Below, piece after piece: positions 9,751 through 20,189 of a stretch of 64,000 nt of DNA (within the stretch, counting starts at the first letter, position 1; each line of letters opens with the position of its first letter). The stretch spans positions 98,196,001 through 98,260,000 of the forward strand of contig CM065803.1 in assembly GCA_033398695.1 (NCBI GenBank), written 5' to 3'. The notes below the pieces were generated by a model. The model saw only the letters and a program-made list of their open reading frames with translations, was not told the DNA's origin and did no database searches. This DNA comes from Orobanche coerulescens (Eukaryota > Streptophyta > Magnoliopsida > Lamiales > Orobanchaceae). A program made the translations under genes and the position numbers.

Positions 9751-11941
9751 CGCAGAAGATTGAGGCAGTGCTAGATTAGGCAACGCCTAATAATGTCAAG
9801 TAAGTTCGTAGCTTTTTGGGACTTGCTGGGTATTACCATCGGTTTGTTGAGGGGTCCTCGAAACTTTCTCGGCCACTTATGCATTACTTCAGAAGACAGA
9901 AAAGTTTGCTTAGACTATTGAGAGACAACATAGCTTCGATGATCTTAAGAGACATTTGACCTCAACACCGATTTTAGCTTTACCACAGGGTAATGAAGGA
10001 TTTGCAGTTTATAGTGATGCTTCAGAAGAAGGGCTTAGATGTGTGCTTATGCAGCATGATAAAACGATAGCCTTTGCATCAAGGCAGTTGAAGTTTTTCG
10101 GGATGAACTATTATACTCATGATTTGGAATTGGCCGCAATTGTTTTCGCATTTAAGATTTGGCGGCATTATTTGTATGACTCTTAGTGTCAGATTTATAC
10201 CGATCACAAGAGTTTGAAGTACATTTTCAGTCATAAAGAGTTGAATATGAGGCAGCAACGTTGGTTGGAATTGATCAAGGATTATGATTTGGAAATTCTT
10301 TACCCTCCGGGGAAGGCCAATGTCGTCGCGGACACTTTGAGCCGCAAATCAGCATCACTTCAGATGCTCGAGGTTCTTACACCCCAGACAAAGATTCGTC
10401 AGGACTTGATCGAGCAAGGTATAGAAGTTTGGCTTCAAAGAGTACAGGGACAGTTGTGTACCCTTGAAATTACTTCGTCTTTGGTTGATGACATCAAAGA
10501 GAAACAATGGAGCGATCCGATGATTTCCCAACTGAAGGAAGATGTAATTAAGGGAAAAGCCCCTGGCTTTATGATCCATGAAGACAGTATCTTGAGATTT
10601 CAGGGCAGGCTTTGTATCACGAATAATATGGAGTTGAGGCAGAGAATTCTTCGAGAAGCCCATGCTACGCCTTACTCAATCCACCCTGGGACTAGTAAGA
10701 TGTACAAGGACTTGAAGTGAAATTTTTGGTGGAATAATATGAAGAAATATGTCACGGAGTTCGTATTGCGATGTTTGACGTGTCAACAAGTCAAGATCGA
10801 ACATCAAAGACCTGCGGGGTTGTTGAAGCCACTTCCCATTCCCGAGTGGAAGTGGGAAGATATAACCATGGATTTCATAACAGGGATGCCGAGTTCTAGA
10901 GCCGGAATGAATATTATATGGGTAATGGTTGACCGATTAACCAAGTCTGCACATTTTCTTGGTATTAAGGATACTTGGGGACCAGCGAGATTGGTCCGAA
11001 CCTTTATAGCCGAGATTGTATGATTGCATGGTGCCCCTAAAACTATTGTTTCTGATCGAGATGGTCGTTTCGTGTCACATTTCTGGCAAGCGGCCCATCA
11101 GCCTTGGGCACCGAGTTGAGTTTGACTACGTCTTTTCATCCTCAGTCGTACGGTCAGACTGAGCGGACAATCCAGGCGTTGGAGGATATGTTGTGGGCTT
11201 GTGCCCTAGACTGGAGTAATGATTGGGAAACTCATGTGCCGTTGATCGAGTTTACCTACAATAATAGTTGGCATGCGTCGATGAAAAAGGCACCATTTGG
11301 GGCACTTTATGGTAGGTGGTGTAGATCGCCATTATGTTGGGATGAGGCTTTGGAGTTAGTCATAACGGAATCGGATATGTTGATGGAAACCCAGGAGAAG
11401 ATTTCTATTATCCGAGACCGGTTGTTGACTGCCCAGAGCCGTCAGAAATCTTATGACGATACTCGGCGTCGACCATTGGAATTCGAAGTTGGAGACCATT
11501 TTCTACTCAAGATATCTCCGACCAAAGGAGTTTTTCACTTCGGGAAAAATGGGAAACTTAGTCCGAGTATATCGGACCATTTGAAATTTTGGACAGGGAT
11601 GGATATTTAGCTAATTGCTTGGCGTTGTCTCCAACTTTGAGTCATGTCCATAGCGTTTTTCATGTTTCTCAGTTGAGAAAGTATGTGCCGGATCCAAGTC
11701 ATATTATCAACTATGAGATTGATGTAGCCGGGGATGTTACCATTCCAGAGAGACCGATGAAGATCCTTGAACGTCGTGAGAAGCAGCTTCGGCACAAAAT
11801 GATTCCGTTAGTTAAGGTGCAATGGTCAATACATGGAGTCGAGGAAGCGACTTGGGAGACGGAAGAGAAGATGCGATCGGTATACCTCGAACTTTTTATT
11901 TCTTAAGTTTCGGGGCGAAACTTCTTTTTAGAGGGGGTTAA

Positions 11942-13909
11942 GGTAATAACCGTACTTTCCGTGACTTTTTGGGCTTTGACGTTCTTTCACTTTTGTCGCT
12001 CCTGTAAGCACTTATTGAGATCTTGTTTTTGGGACATGTTCGTATTGATTGGACCTTGCAGCAATGTTTTGAGTGAGACAGATTGCGTACGCTAGGCCTA
12101 AGCTAACGCACGCTATTTCGGTTGAGTAGCACGCGCCAGATTCGCCTGTGCATGCTAATGATCCAGGGTTGGCAGAGACAGTAGCTGGATTTTGACCTCT
12201 GGACTAGCAGTTAGCGCACGCCAGGCATGAGCTAATGCACGCTATTCGTGTTGAGTAGCGCACGCTAGCATCGCCTCTGGCGCATGCTAATGGGCTGAGT
12301 TTGGCAGGGGCAGTGGGGTGATTCCTGTTCTCTGGACTAACAGTTAATGCACGCTAGGCGCGATCTAGCGCACGCTATAGGTATTGCCTAGTGCGCGCTA
12401 GTGACGAATGTAGTGAACGCAAACGAGATGGGCAGTGAGTTCGGAATTTTTGCATGGTAACAGTTAGCGCACACTAAGGATGTGGTAGCGCATGCTAACG
12501 TCGCAGGTCAGAAGCTACTGGACTACCGGGTGACCCCGTTAGTACACGCTAACTTCGATATTTAGCGCGGGCTAATCAGACACGGTATATAAGGAGGGTC
12601 AACCCTGTTCTTCGTAATTTTTCATCTCTTTTCTTTACATCCAATGAGAGAGCACGAGAGGGCGACTCGAAGGCTATTTGGGGGCAATCTTTCATCAGCT
12701 ATCATCGTCTTGGTTGAATAACAAAGATTATATAATATCTATCCATTCCTTCTCTTCGAATCAAGGTAAATTCCTTAGAACCCTAGTTGGGGAATTTTTG
12801 GGGATTTTTCTTAGATCCGTCCGGTTTATCCATTTCGAATCTTGAAATCCTTGGGATTATGATGTATCTGCACCGTACCCACGTCTTCCTTACGATTATA
12901 TGGATGTTTTTGTATATTATTCGGATTATAGAGGGTTTGGATGATTTCCATCCTCTAGATATTATCATTGGAGAATTCAAAATCGTATGCGGGTTTCGGG
13001 AATTTCCTTATGTGAATCGAGTATGGATTATTAATTATCATATTCCTTATGATATCATTTAGGTGCCAGAAGTGCATTCTTGGACCTATCGAGGTTGTAC
13101 ACTTCTCCTCCCGATTCTTGATATCTCAAAGGCAAGTAAGTGTTTTATGATTGTACGTTCTCGACTTTGAAAGTGAGGTATATGAATTGTTTGATTGTAT
13201 ATATTCACTCTGGGATGGACCGATGGGTCCTCGGAGGGTTCTGTTGCCTTTGGTGCGGTTTTACGAATATTTTTGGGTTAACCACTATGGGAGGGTCCGA
13301 CGGGGCCTCAGGGGGTTCCGTTGCTTCTGGTGCGGTTCCACGGTTAATCACGTATGTATTGACATGGAATGATATGAGATTTAGTTATTCCGGAATACTA
13401 GTGTTGAGTTGATGAAATGATGATTACGTTTACTTTATTGTCGAGAAGTATTGTGTTTCATATTCGATATACTTGTACTAGCTATTCGATGGCTAACCCC
13501 TTTTTGGGGGAAATACCTTTCATGTATTTCAGGATCCAGGAGAAGGAGAAAGACGTGTACCAGGTCGGCACGAAGATGATGGGCAAGAATGATGATGTGT
13601 CTTATTTCTGTCTGTGTTTTGTACCTTGTTCCATTCGGTATTGTTGTACTTGGAATGATTTTGAATACTCGAGTAATGCTTCCGATGTTCATGATGTTGT
13701 GGCCTGTGTTGCCCTGGGTTTCAAATTCCCGATGTATTGTATTCTGACGAATTGATTAATACATTGGCGTCATCCTTATTGCCTTCTATTGGGATTATGT
13801 TTAGACCTTATCGGTCGAGGTTTATTGTTCCACATAATTTTAGCCTTGTGGGTCCCATGGAGGGGCTCATGGCGCTGTAATATACCCTGAATAGCTTGGG
13901 GGTGTTACA
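11942..13909 (+). repeat. Gypsy A 3' LTR (about 1968 bp)
   Basis: Follows a polypurine tract (AGAGGGGG). Begins GGTAATAACCG, a mutated version of the TGTAATATCCG start seen in Gypsy B, and ends GGGGGTGTTACA. Contains a dyad array, a TATA box at 12586 and a transcribed part with the AATCAAGGTAAAT motif near 12760. No gene inside; small ORFs near 12787-13755 are not credible. Confidence 0.85.
12080..12593 (+). promoter_or_regulatory. Gypsy A LTR promoter: degenerate dyad array and TATA box
   Basis: About a dozen imperfect TAGCGCACGCTA-like dyads between 12085 and 12575, many decayed at CpG (for example TAATGCACGCTA). They are paired at about 25 bp. ACTGGACT elements lie near 12200 and 12515. 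The TATA box TATATAAG is at 12586-12593, straight after the last dyad. Confidence 0.65.
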
Positions 13910-14321
13910 ATATTACATCCCTCCCCCCCTCTTGATCCCGATAATGGAAGTGCTACCTGGTTCTTTCAAGACCTTGCTTCTGAACGAGATGCTGGAGGAA
14001 CCATGGTTCTTTACTCTTTTTAAATGTTATTATTTCATAGTGTTTTCTTAGAGCTTACTGATTAAAGATGTTTAGTTAATTTTGATTGTGGGTTTCTGTT
14101 GGTTAAAAAACTAGGCATATTTTCTTCAAGCTTATATATGTGAATTTTATTTCTTTTCTTTGTCTATAAGTATGTGTTTGTATTTTCTTGATCTTTACTC
14201 TTAAAATTGTTCTTTTGGGTTTTTATTGTTTTCTGTGTGTGTTTTCTTGAAGCTTACTGATTCATGTTGTTTGTGTGGATTTTGATTTTGGGTTTTTGTT
14301 GGTTACAAAAAATCGGCAATT
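13910..14321. other. Spacer with a direct repeat of intron-like sequence
   Basis: T-rich, intron-like DNA. Segments 14040-14117 and about 14240-14317 are diverged direct copies sharing GTTTTCTT, AGCTTACTGATT and GGGTTT-TGTTGGTTA. The second copy runs into the AHP exon relic. No gene seen. Confidence 0.55.
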
Positions 14322-14426
14322 TTGGATGGTCAGTTCACACAGCTTCAGCAACTGCAAGATGAGAGCAACCCAGACTTTGTGGTTGAAGTTGTCTCTTTTC
14401 TTCGAAGATTCTTAGAGGCTACTTAA
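14322..14426 (+). pseudogene. Exon relic of a histidine-containing phosphotransfer protein (AHP)
   Basis: Translates as LDGQFTQLQQLQDESNPDF then VVEVVSF and a stop. The QLQQLQDESNPDFV block is characteristic of plant AHP proteins, which pass phosphate from cytokinin receptor histidine kinases to response regulators. After the second VV, a one-base loss shifts the frame, and an in-frame TAG follows in the other frame. The phosphorylated-histidine exon is not here. Only this exon is recognisable, preceded by intron-like sequence. Confidence 0.7.
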
Positions 14427-15169
14427 TGATTTGACTGCAACTTTGTAAGAATGATTCGCCTATATCTCTTTCGTATCTATGATGTGTGTGTGGCCGTTGC
14501 TGGATGTGTGTTGTATATTGATATTGACTCTATTTCATTGTTTGTTTTTTTACTATGAAAATTAACAAAAATCAGCAAGTTGTGGATTTTAAAAGGGTCG
14601 ATGCCCATGTTCATCAGCAAGTTGTGGGTTTAGGATGTTTTTGTGTTGTGTATATATGTGTGGGCAAACATGTCACAGGCTTAATAATTTATGGATTGGC
14701 TTGAGAATTAACTTTTATCATTGGTAATTTCTCTTTCAAGAATAATTAATCTCAGTGTATTTCTGGAGAAAGAACTGTTGTAAATCAAATTTTATATCAC
14801 TAGGATACTCAAACTAGTCAATTGTAATATTCTTTGTTTGTTCGGAGCAGATTTGATAATGTACAGCAGATATTTTAATTAGATTAATCTTATATGCTGA
14901 TCTATTTTGTTACTGTTTTAGATATGTAACTGTAGTTGGCTGTAATTATTTTAGATAACAAGTTTGTATCATGCTGAAGAACATTGTTTACTGGTAAGCA
15001 AATATTTGTGTGCGCGTGTTTCGTAAGGACCAGGTCTATGCCAGTATTGGATGCTTCGATATTCGAATATTGCATAAAGTTATATTCCGTTCATAGAAAT
15101 CTCAATCATACAGTTCTACCGTGGCATAACTCTTACTGTCACCTATCCTCGTAAGCTTTCTGGGCATTA
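14427..15169. other. Non-coding spacer
   Basis: AT-rich DNA without an ORF or repeat that I can name. It may be intron or 3' sequence of the AHP relic, up to the CACTA insertion at 15170. Confidence 0.5.
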
Positions 15170-16461
15170 CACTACCAAAATCGGCTAAAAAACCGTCGGC
15201 CGATATTCGTCAGCCAAGGTTTAGCCGACGACTTTTTTGGTAGTCGGCGGCTAAAGTTTGAGGTTTAGCCGACGACTTTACAAATGTCGTCGGCTAAAGT
15301 TTTTTCAAAAAAAAAAAGTAATATACTTTAGCCGACGACTTTGTTAAATGTCGTCGGCTAAAATATTTTTTTTAAAAAAAAAGTAATATACTTTAGCCGA
15401 CGACATTTAACAAAGTCGTCGGCTAAAACATTTTTTTAAAAAAAAATCAGATTTTGGGAACAATTTATAGTTAACACAATACACCAATTAATAAATTAGC
15501 GAAAAATACGTAACAATTCAACACAAATACATAACACATATATAATACACCAATTCAACAACAACAACAATACGCCAATTCAACAGAATACACCAATTAA
15601 TATCACAACATACCAACAATACATCCAATTCAACACAATACACCAATTAATAACACAATACACCAACAATACATCAAACAAATACAATAAATTCATCAAA
15701 CAAATGAAAACTAAATACACAAAAATCTAAAAACTAAATAAAACCTAACCTAATAAACTAAAAAAATAATAAAAACTACATGAAAAACAACCTAATTACA
15801 GATAAAATTAATACACTAAAAATGCACAAAAAAAAACGGGTTGCCTGTGCGGAGGTCGGGCGGCGGGCAGACGATCGAGCGGCGGTGTTCCGGCGGGTGG
15901 GTGACGGGCGGTCTGGTGTCGTCGGCGGCTGACGGGTGGGTGGGGGAAGAAAAAAAGAAGAAAAGGAAGAAGAGAAAAGGATATATATATATATATATAT
16001 TTAGAGGTTTAGCCGACGACCTTGATCAAGTCGTCGGATAAAGTATATTATTTTTTTTTTCGGATGGGGTTTAGCCGACGACCTAGATCAAGTCGTCATC
16101 AAGTATATTATTTTTTTGAAAAAGTGTTTTGCCGACGACTTGATCTGGTCGTCAGCTAAACCGTTGCAATATTATTTTTTTTTCCGAAAGGGGTTTAGCC
16201 GACGACCCAGATCAAGTCGTCGGCTAAAACGTTTTTTTTTTCGTCGGCTAAACATTATCTAGGTCGTCGGCTATACATCTTTACTATAGCCGACGACTAT
16301 GTTGTACTTTAGCCGACGACCTAGATCAAGTCGTCGGCTAAAACTGTTTAGCCGACGGCATCCCGAGTCGTCGGCTAAAGTGCAAAGTTTAGCCGACGAC
16401 ACTTTAAAGTCGTCGGCCGTTTTTTTTCGGGTCGTCGGCTAAAGTCCTTTTTTTGATAGTG
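15170..16461. mobile_element. Non-autonomous CACTA (En/Spm) transposon, 1292 bp
   Basis: Left end CACTACCAAAA. The right end reads TTTTTTGATAGTG, whose complement begins CACTATCAAAA. Flanked by the 3-bp TSD TTA on both sides (15167-15169, 16462-16464). Both subterminal regions hold many TTTAGCCGACGAC units and their inverse GTCGTCGGCTAAA, about 0.25 kb at the left and 0.45 kb at the right. The middle is A-rich with a GC-rich patch and a short (TA)n near 15980. No transposase gene, so it must be mobilised in trans. Confidence 0.9.
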
Positions 16462-16893
16462 TTAATAGCAGCAGCTTTTTCTAAGCATAAATTTAGCCTA
16501 GAATAGTTGCATAGTTTTTATCTGCGTCTTTCTTTAGGCTTCACTGGGTCAGAAAGGCAATTGGAAATTTGGAATGTAGCCTTTATTTTAGCAAGTGTGA
16601 CATCGAATTAATTAATTAAAATATGTGAAGAGGATAGTTAACATTGTTCTCAAATATATATGATTGTAAAGAGGCACACTTTCAAGCTTGCAATTAGCTG
16701 TATACTTAACAAATGTCTTTGTTCTTTTTTTGGTGCCAGGCACTAAATATCTAAAGAATTATGTGTATACATATTAGTTTTGTGTAATGGTATATAGTGT
16801 GAAATCAATGAATACACATTGTTGGTAAAGTACTGCTCTGTGTTTGAAGCTGCCATGCCTATATAACAATTTGAATTGAAACATGGTTACAAC

Positions 16894-17076
16894 ATGGATG
16901 CCAAAGTTGTGGTTAATGTACAGTGAGGGGAGTCCCAGACGAGTCCGGGCTATGCTGAAACTGGATCAACTGTAGAAGAGATGATGAAGCTTGTGGTGAA
17001 CAAGGCCGGAGTCCTCATCTTGATAAACATGCTGCATCCAGCTTTAAGTTGCATTCTTCACATTTCAGCCCTCAAA
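16894..17076 (+). pseudogene. Exon relic of an At4g22758-like (DUF7054) protein
   Basis: Three frames together give MDAKVVVNV, then VRAMLKLD, TVEEMMKLVVNK and PHLDKHAASSFKLHSSHFS, in the order expected of this plant family of unknown function. Two frameshifts and a stop break it. A splice-donor-like GTAAGC follows at 17077. Recognition is from memory of the family pattern, so it is moderate. 16465-16893 and 17077-17520 hold nothing else recognisable. Confidence 0.45.
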
Positions 17077-17520
17077 GTAAGCATATATCTCGAAATTGTT
17101 ATGATCACTTGCAAACTTGTCTTAAATTCACATTTCATTTCCACTTTATCTTTACAAATTTGTAGCTATGGGAGGCATCATTCGTAAACTTGTCTTAAAC
17201 TCTGTAGGGAAAATGCAACACATGATTGTGAAGACACTGGCCACAGTGATAATGCTATAGAGATAATGAAAAAGTACTACAATGGCAAGATAAACCCCTC
17301 ATGAACTCATAAAAGAACTAAATATATTTTATGAAATTGAGTCATGAAACTTCAACAAGATTTGCCTTTCTTGCAAAGGTGAAACTAAGCTGAGAAGAAT
17401 GGACATGAAATAGTATATATTAAAGTTGGAGAGTGTTTGTTTAGATGTTTTAGATGTATAGGTACTAGTGAATATTTATTGCTACTTTAATGACGAATAT
17501 TGGTTGGTATTATTTATTTA

Positions 17521-18671
17521 GGGGAAATTACAGCCAACTACCCTATTAGATGGTCTCTTTACACTTTAGTCCCTATTGTTTCATAAATTACAGCGAATGA
17601 CAAAAATCTGAAATGGTGTTGACTTCCATCAAAAAGATGAAAATGCCCCTCTATTTACTTGAATAAAACATTTCTTTTAAAATACATTTCATATGAAACA
17701 AATAGCTTATAAGTTATTAAAGTGTTTGGCTAATACATTTTTGTTAAAAAATATTCTTTTTTCAGAAAATAATTTTTTTTCGAAATATTATTTTTACCAG
17801 AAAATATATTTTTTTTATTTTTTCGCAAAAATATCTTATTTTATTTTTTTCCAGAAAATAATATTTTTTCAAGAAAATAATTTTATTTCGAAAAAATATT
17901 ATTTTGCCAACAAATAACTTTTTCTCTAGAAAATATTTTTTATTTTTTTCGGAAAAATATTTTTTTTTTTTAGAAAATAATTTTGTTTTTCAAAAAAATA
18001 ATATTTTTTCCAGAAAAAAATTTTATTTCGAAAAAATATTATTTTGCCAAAAAATATTTTTTCCTCCAGATTTTTTTTTATTTTTTCGAAAAAATATTTT
18101 TTTATTTTTTTTCCAGAAAATAATTTTATTTTTTTGAAAAAATAATATTTTTTCGAGAAAATAATTTATTTCGAAAAAAAATATTATTTTGCCAAAAAAT
18201 AATTTTTTCGAAAGAAAATATTTTTTAGTTTTTTCAAAAAAATAAAAAATTCCATAAAATAATTTTTTTTTCAAAAATGTAATCTTTTTCCCAGAATTTT
18301 TTTTTTCGAAAAATAATATATTTTTTCCAGAAAATACTTTCTTTTTTGAAAAAAAATATTTTTTCCTAGAAACCTTGAAAATTTATTACACTAAAGTCCA
18401 ACAGTGTGATATATATTACAATGAGGTCCAGCATGTGCCACCCACGTGAGGCGAAAAATAAATGGGTAAAAAAAGAAAAGAAAAATAAAAGGGCAAATTT
18501 GGAATATCAGTACTCTCTCTCCAGTGACATCATCTGAAAGTTTGATTTTGTCCTTCGTTGTAAATATAGTTTCTGGACATTGCAAAGTTTGTCCTTCATT
18601 GTAATATCTGAAACAATAGGGACTAAACTGTAATTATGCCATCTAAAAAGGTAGTCAGATGTAAATCGCTG
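17521..18671. mobile_element. Mutator-like (MULE) non-autonomous element, 1151 bp
   Basis: Terminal inverted repeats of about 80 bp: the left has GGGGAAATTACAG and TTTAGTCCCTATTGTTTCA, and the right has the inverse of CAGCGATTTACA and the same TTTAGTCCCTATTGTTTCA. Flanked by a 10-bp direct repeat TATTTATTTA (17511-17520 and 18672-18681). Long TIRs and a 9-11 bp TSD are Mutator traits. The TSD is AT-rich, which weakens it somewhat. No transposase. Confidence 0.7.
17750..18370. repeat. AT-rich low-complexity block inside the MULE
   Basis: Short imperfect repeats of TTTTCGAAAAAATATTATTT and TTTTCCAGAAAATAA types. They are self-complementary, so both strands read alike, and the Phe/Lys-rich ORFs across it are artefacts of composition. 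Confidence 0.8.
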
Positions 18672-18719
18672 TATTTATTTAATGATGTATATTGGTTGTT
18701 TTTGTAAATTGAAGCTATT

Positions 18720-19430
18720 ATCTAAATGTGTAGTTTTAATGCAAATAAAATCATTGTCTCATTTGTCATTAGGCAATTAGGTAATTTTAAAAAACAGTTG
18801 TTAAAATTCGCATTAGACAACAACAACATTCTAACAAAGCATTATGTGAAAACAAGTAAAAACAGATGTTTCAATTATAAAATTGTTGTTTATAAAAAAT
18901 ATAAACAACACTTTGTAAGAAATAAACAATTGTGCTTAGTACATTTAAAAATTATTTTGAAAAACAAAACCATTGGAGCAACTTCAACAAAGGTTTGTAA
19001 CCCTCAAACAATGCTATAGTTTTAAGAAATCATTGTATTTATGAAATCTTAACAATATATTCAAAATAAAAAACAGTTGTGTTTGATAAATTCTAACATA
19101 TTTTAAATGAACAACACTTGAGTTATAAGTAGACAGACAATGGACAAATTATACAAAAATGTTGTGTAATTTTCTTTCTGACAAGCGTGTATTGTTCTAA
19201 AACTATTGTGTAGCATCCCAAACAACAATAATTTCTAAATTGAGTGTTGTTGTTTCTGACTATTACACAACGGTGTCTAGAGATGAAGTCATTGTCTCTC
19301 ACTCTTTAACACAACAGATTCTGTACCATTATCTGAGGGACGTAAGAGACGGCGTCTCAATAGACAATAGGAAAACAGGGGGTTAGACAACGGGCAACAC
19401 CCGTTGTCTGATGCAATTTTTCTTGTAGTG
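18720..19430. mobile_element. CACTA-like right end (partial)
   Basis: Ends TTTTTCTTGTAGTG at 19430, the inverse of the common plant CACTA terminus CACTACAAGAAAAA. Inside are many ACAAC/GTTGT subterminal units, for example ACAACGGGCAACACCCGTTG just before the end. I could not find the left terminus or a TSD, so the left limit is a guess. Confidence 0.45.
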
Positions 19431-19663
19431 TGAGATTCAAGATCGGTCCTAGTAGCTAAAAGTAGAAATTTAAATAAAAACTAGTTTTTATGCTCAGTGA
19501 TACAAATGTCTTACGAATTTGTGGCATTATAGTGTTAGTAATAATTATCAATAATTTGCGACAATATAGTATTAGTAACAAAAATAGAAAGCCAATCCAA
19601 CGAAATTAAAACGAACCCTAATAATCTCATCGGCCCATTCTCCTTCATTCATTCATATCTTAA

Positions 19664-19665
<2 letters not shown>

Positions 19666-19758
<93 letters not shown>

Positions 19759-19759
19759 A
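19666..19759 (+). repeat. (CT)n microsatellite, about 94 bp
   Basis: Nearly pure CT dinucleotides with one interruption. GAACCCTAATAATCT occurs on both sides (about 19613 and 19763), so the tract seems to lie within a short duplication. Confidence 0.95.
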
Positions 19760-20189
19760 TTGAACCCTAATAATCTGGCCGATGACCATTGTGACAATCA
19801 ATCCCACGAAAATTATTCGAATTGAAGCATTTGAAAACTGATTCTTTACAAGGTACTCTTTCTTCAGTCTTTTTAGTTTCTGAAAATTTAGGGGAAAGAT
19901 TCTTCTTTCAGTCTGGAGGAAGGTTTCCAGATTTCCCAAATTTGTTTCTTTGGTTGAGCATGAATCTTTATATCGGTAAAATTGGATGTTTGGCGTTGCT
20001 TTGCCTTTGATTTTTATTTATTTTTTCAAATAAAACAGCGTTAACAAGCTATTGTTGTAATATCTGGGAAACCGAAATACAGAACAAGCTCATAAGGTAT
20101 CAACGAACACAAGCGAGTTGAAAGAATGGAGAAAGAGAAAATACAGAACTCAAAACAGTACGGGTATTACCTTCGACCTCGTCCACGAA
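19760..20189. other. Left flank of the Gypsy B array
   Basis: No gene recognised. Its last five bases ACGAA (20185-20189) are the left TSD copy. By that TSD it was once joined to 37915 onward, so it should continue the sequence now at the right of the array. I could not find a matching 3' LTR of Gypsy C in it. ACGGGTATTAC near 20160 matches the end of that LTR over about 11 bp only. Confidence 0.5.

Larger units (their letters stand above)
8591..11905 (+). pseudogene. pol: Gypsy A pol remnant: protease, RT, RNase H, integrase, chromodomain
   Basis: Broken into at least seven open segments. The protease part (8591-8770) starts after its active site, because Copia A cut there. [18 protein letters not shown] at about 9260, then a one-base loss near 9368 shifts frame; FIDD near 9550. 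A scrambled block at 9677-9750 replaces normal RT sequence. RNase H: YSDASEEG and FASRQL near 10010-10090. Integrase zinc finger ([11 protein letters not shown]) near 10775 and MDFITGMP near 10870. The C-terminus retains SVFHVSQLRKYVPDPSH and the chromodomain-like KVQWSIHGVEEATWE before the stop near 11904. No functional product is expected. Confidence 0.9.
8585..13909 (+). mobile_element. Gypsy A: 3' part of a decayed chromovirus-type Ty3/gypsy element
   Basis: Resumes at the protease codons where Copia A inserted, then RT, RNase H, integrase and a chromodomain-like end. The 3' LTR is 11942-13909. Protein similarity to Gypsy B is high and in the same domain order (Tekay/Del-like). Its gag and 5' LTR must lie left of the window, beyond Copia A. 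Confidence 0.88.

Noticed and set aside
17693..18274. Phe/Lys/Ile-rich ORFs on both strands
   Set aside because: Products of AT-rich self-complementary repeats; no protein family features.
19666..19759. (CT)n as a host-gene promoter element
   Set aside because: CT tracts occur in plant 5' UTRs, but no coding exon follows before the gypsy array; left as a microsatellite.
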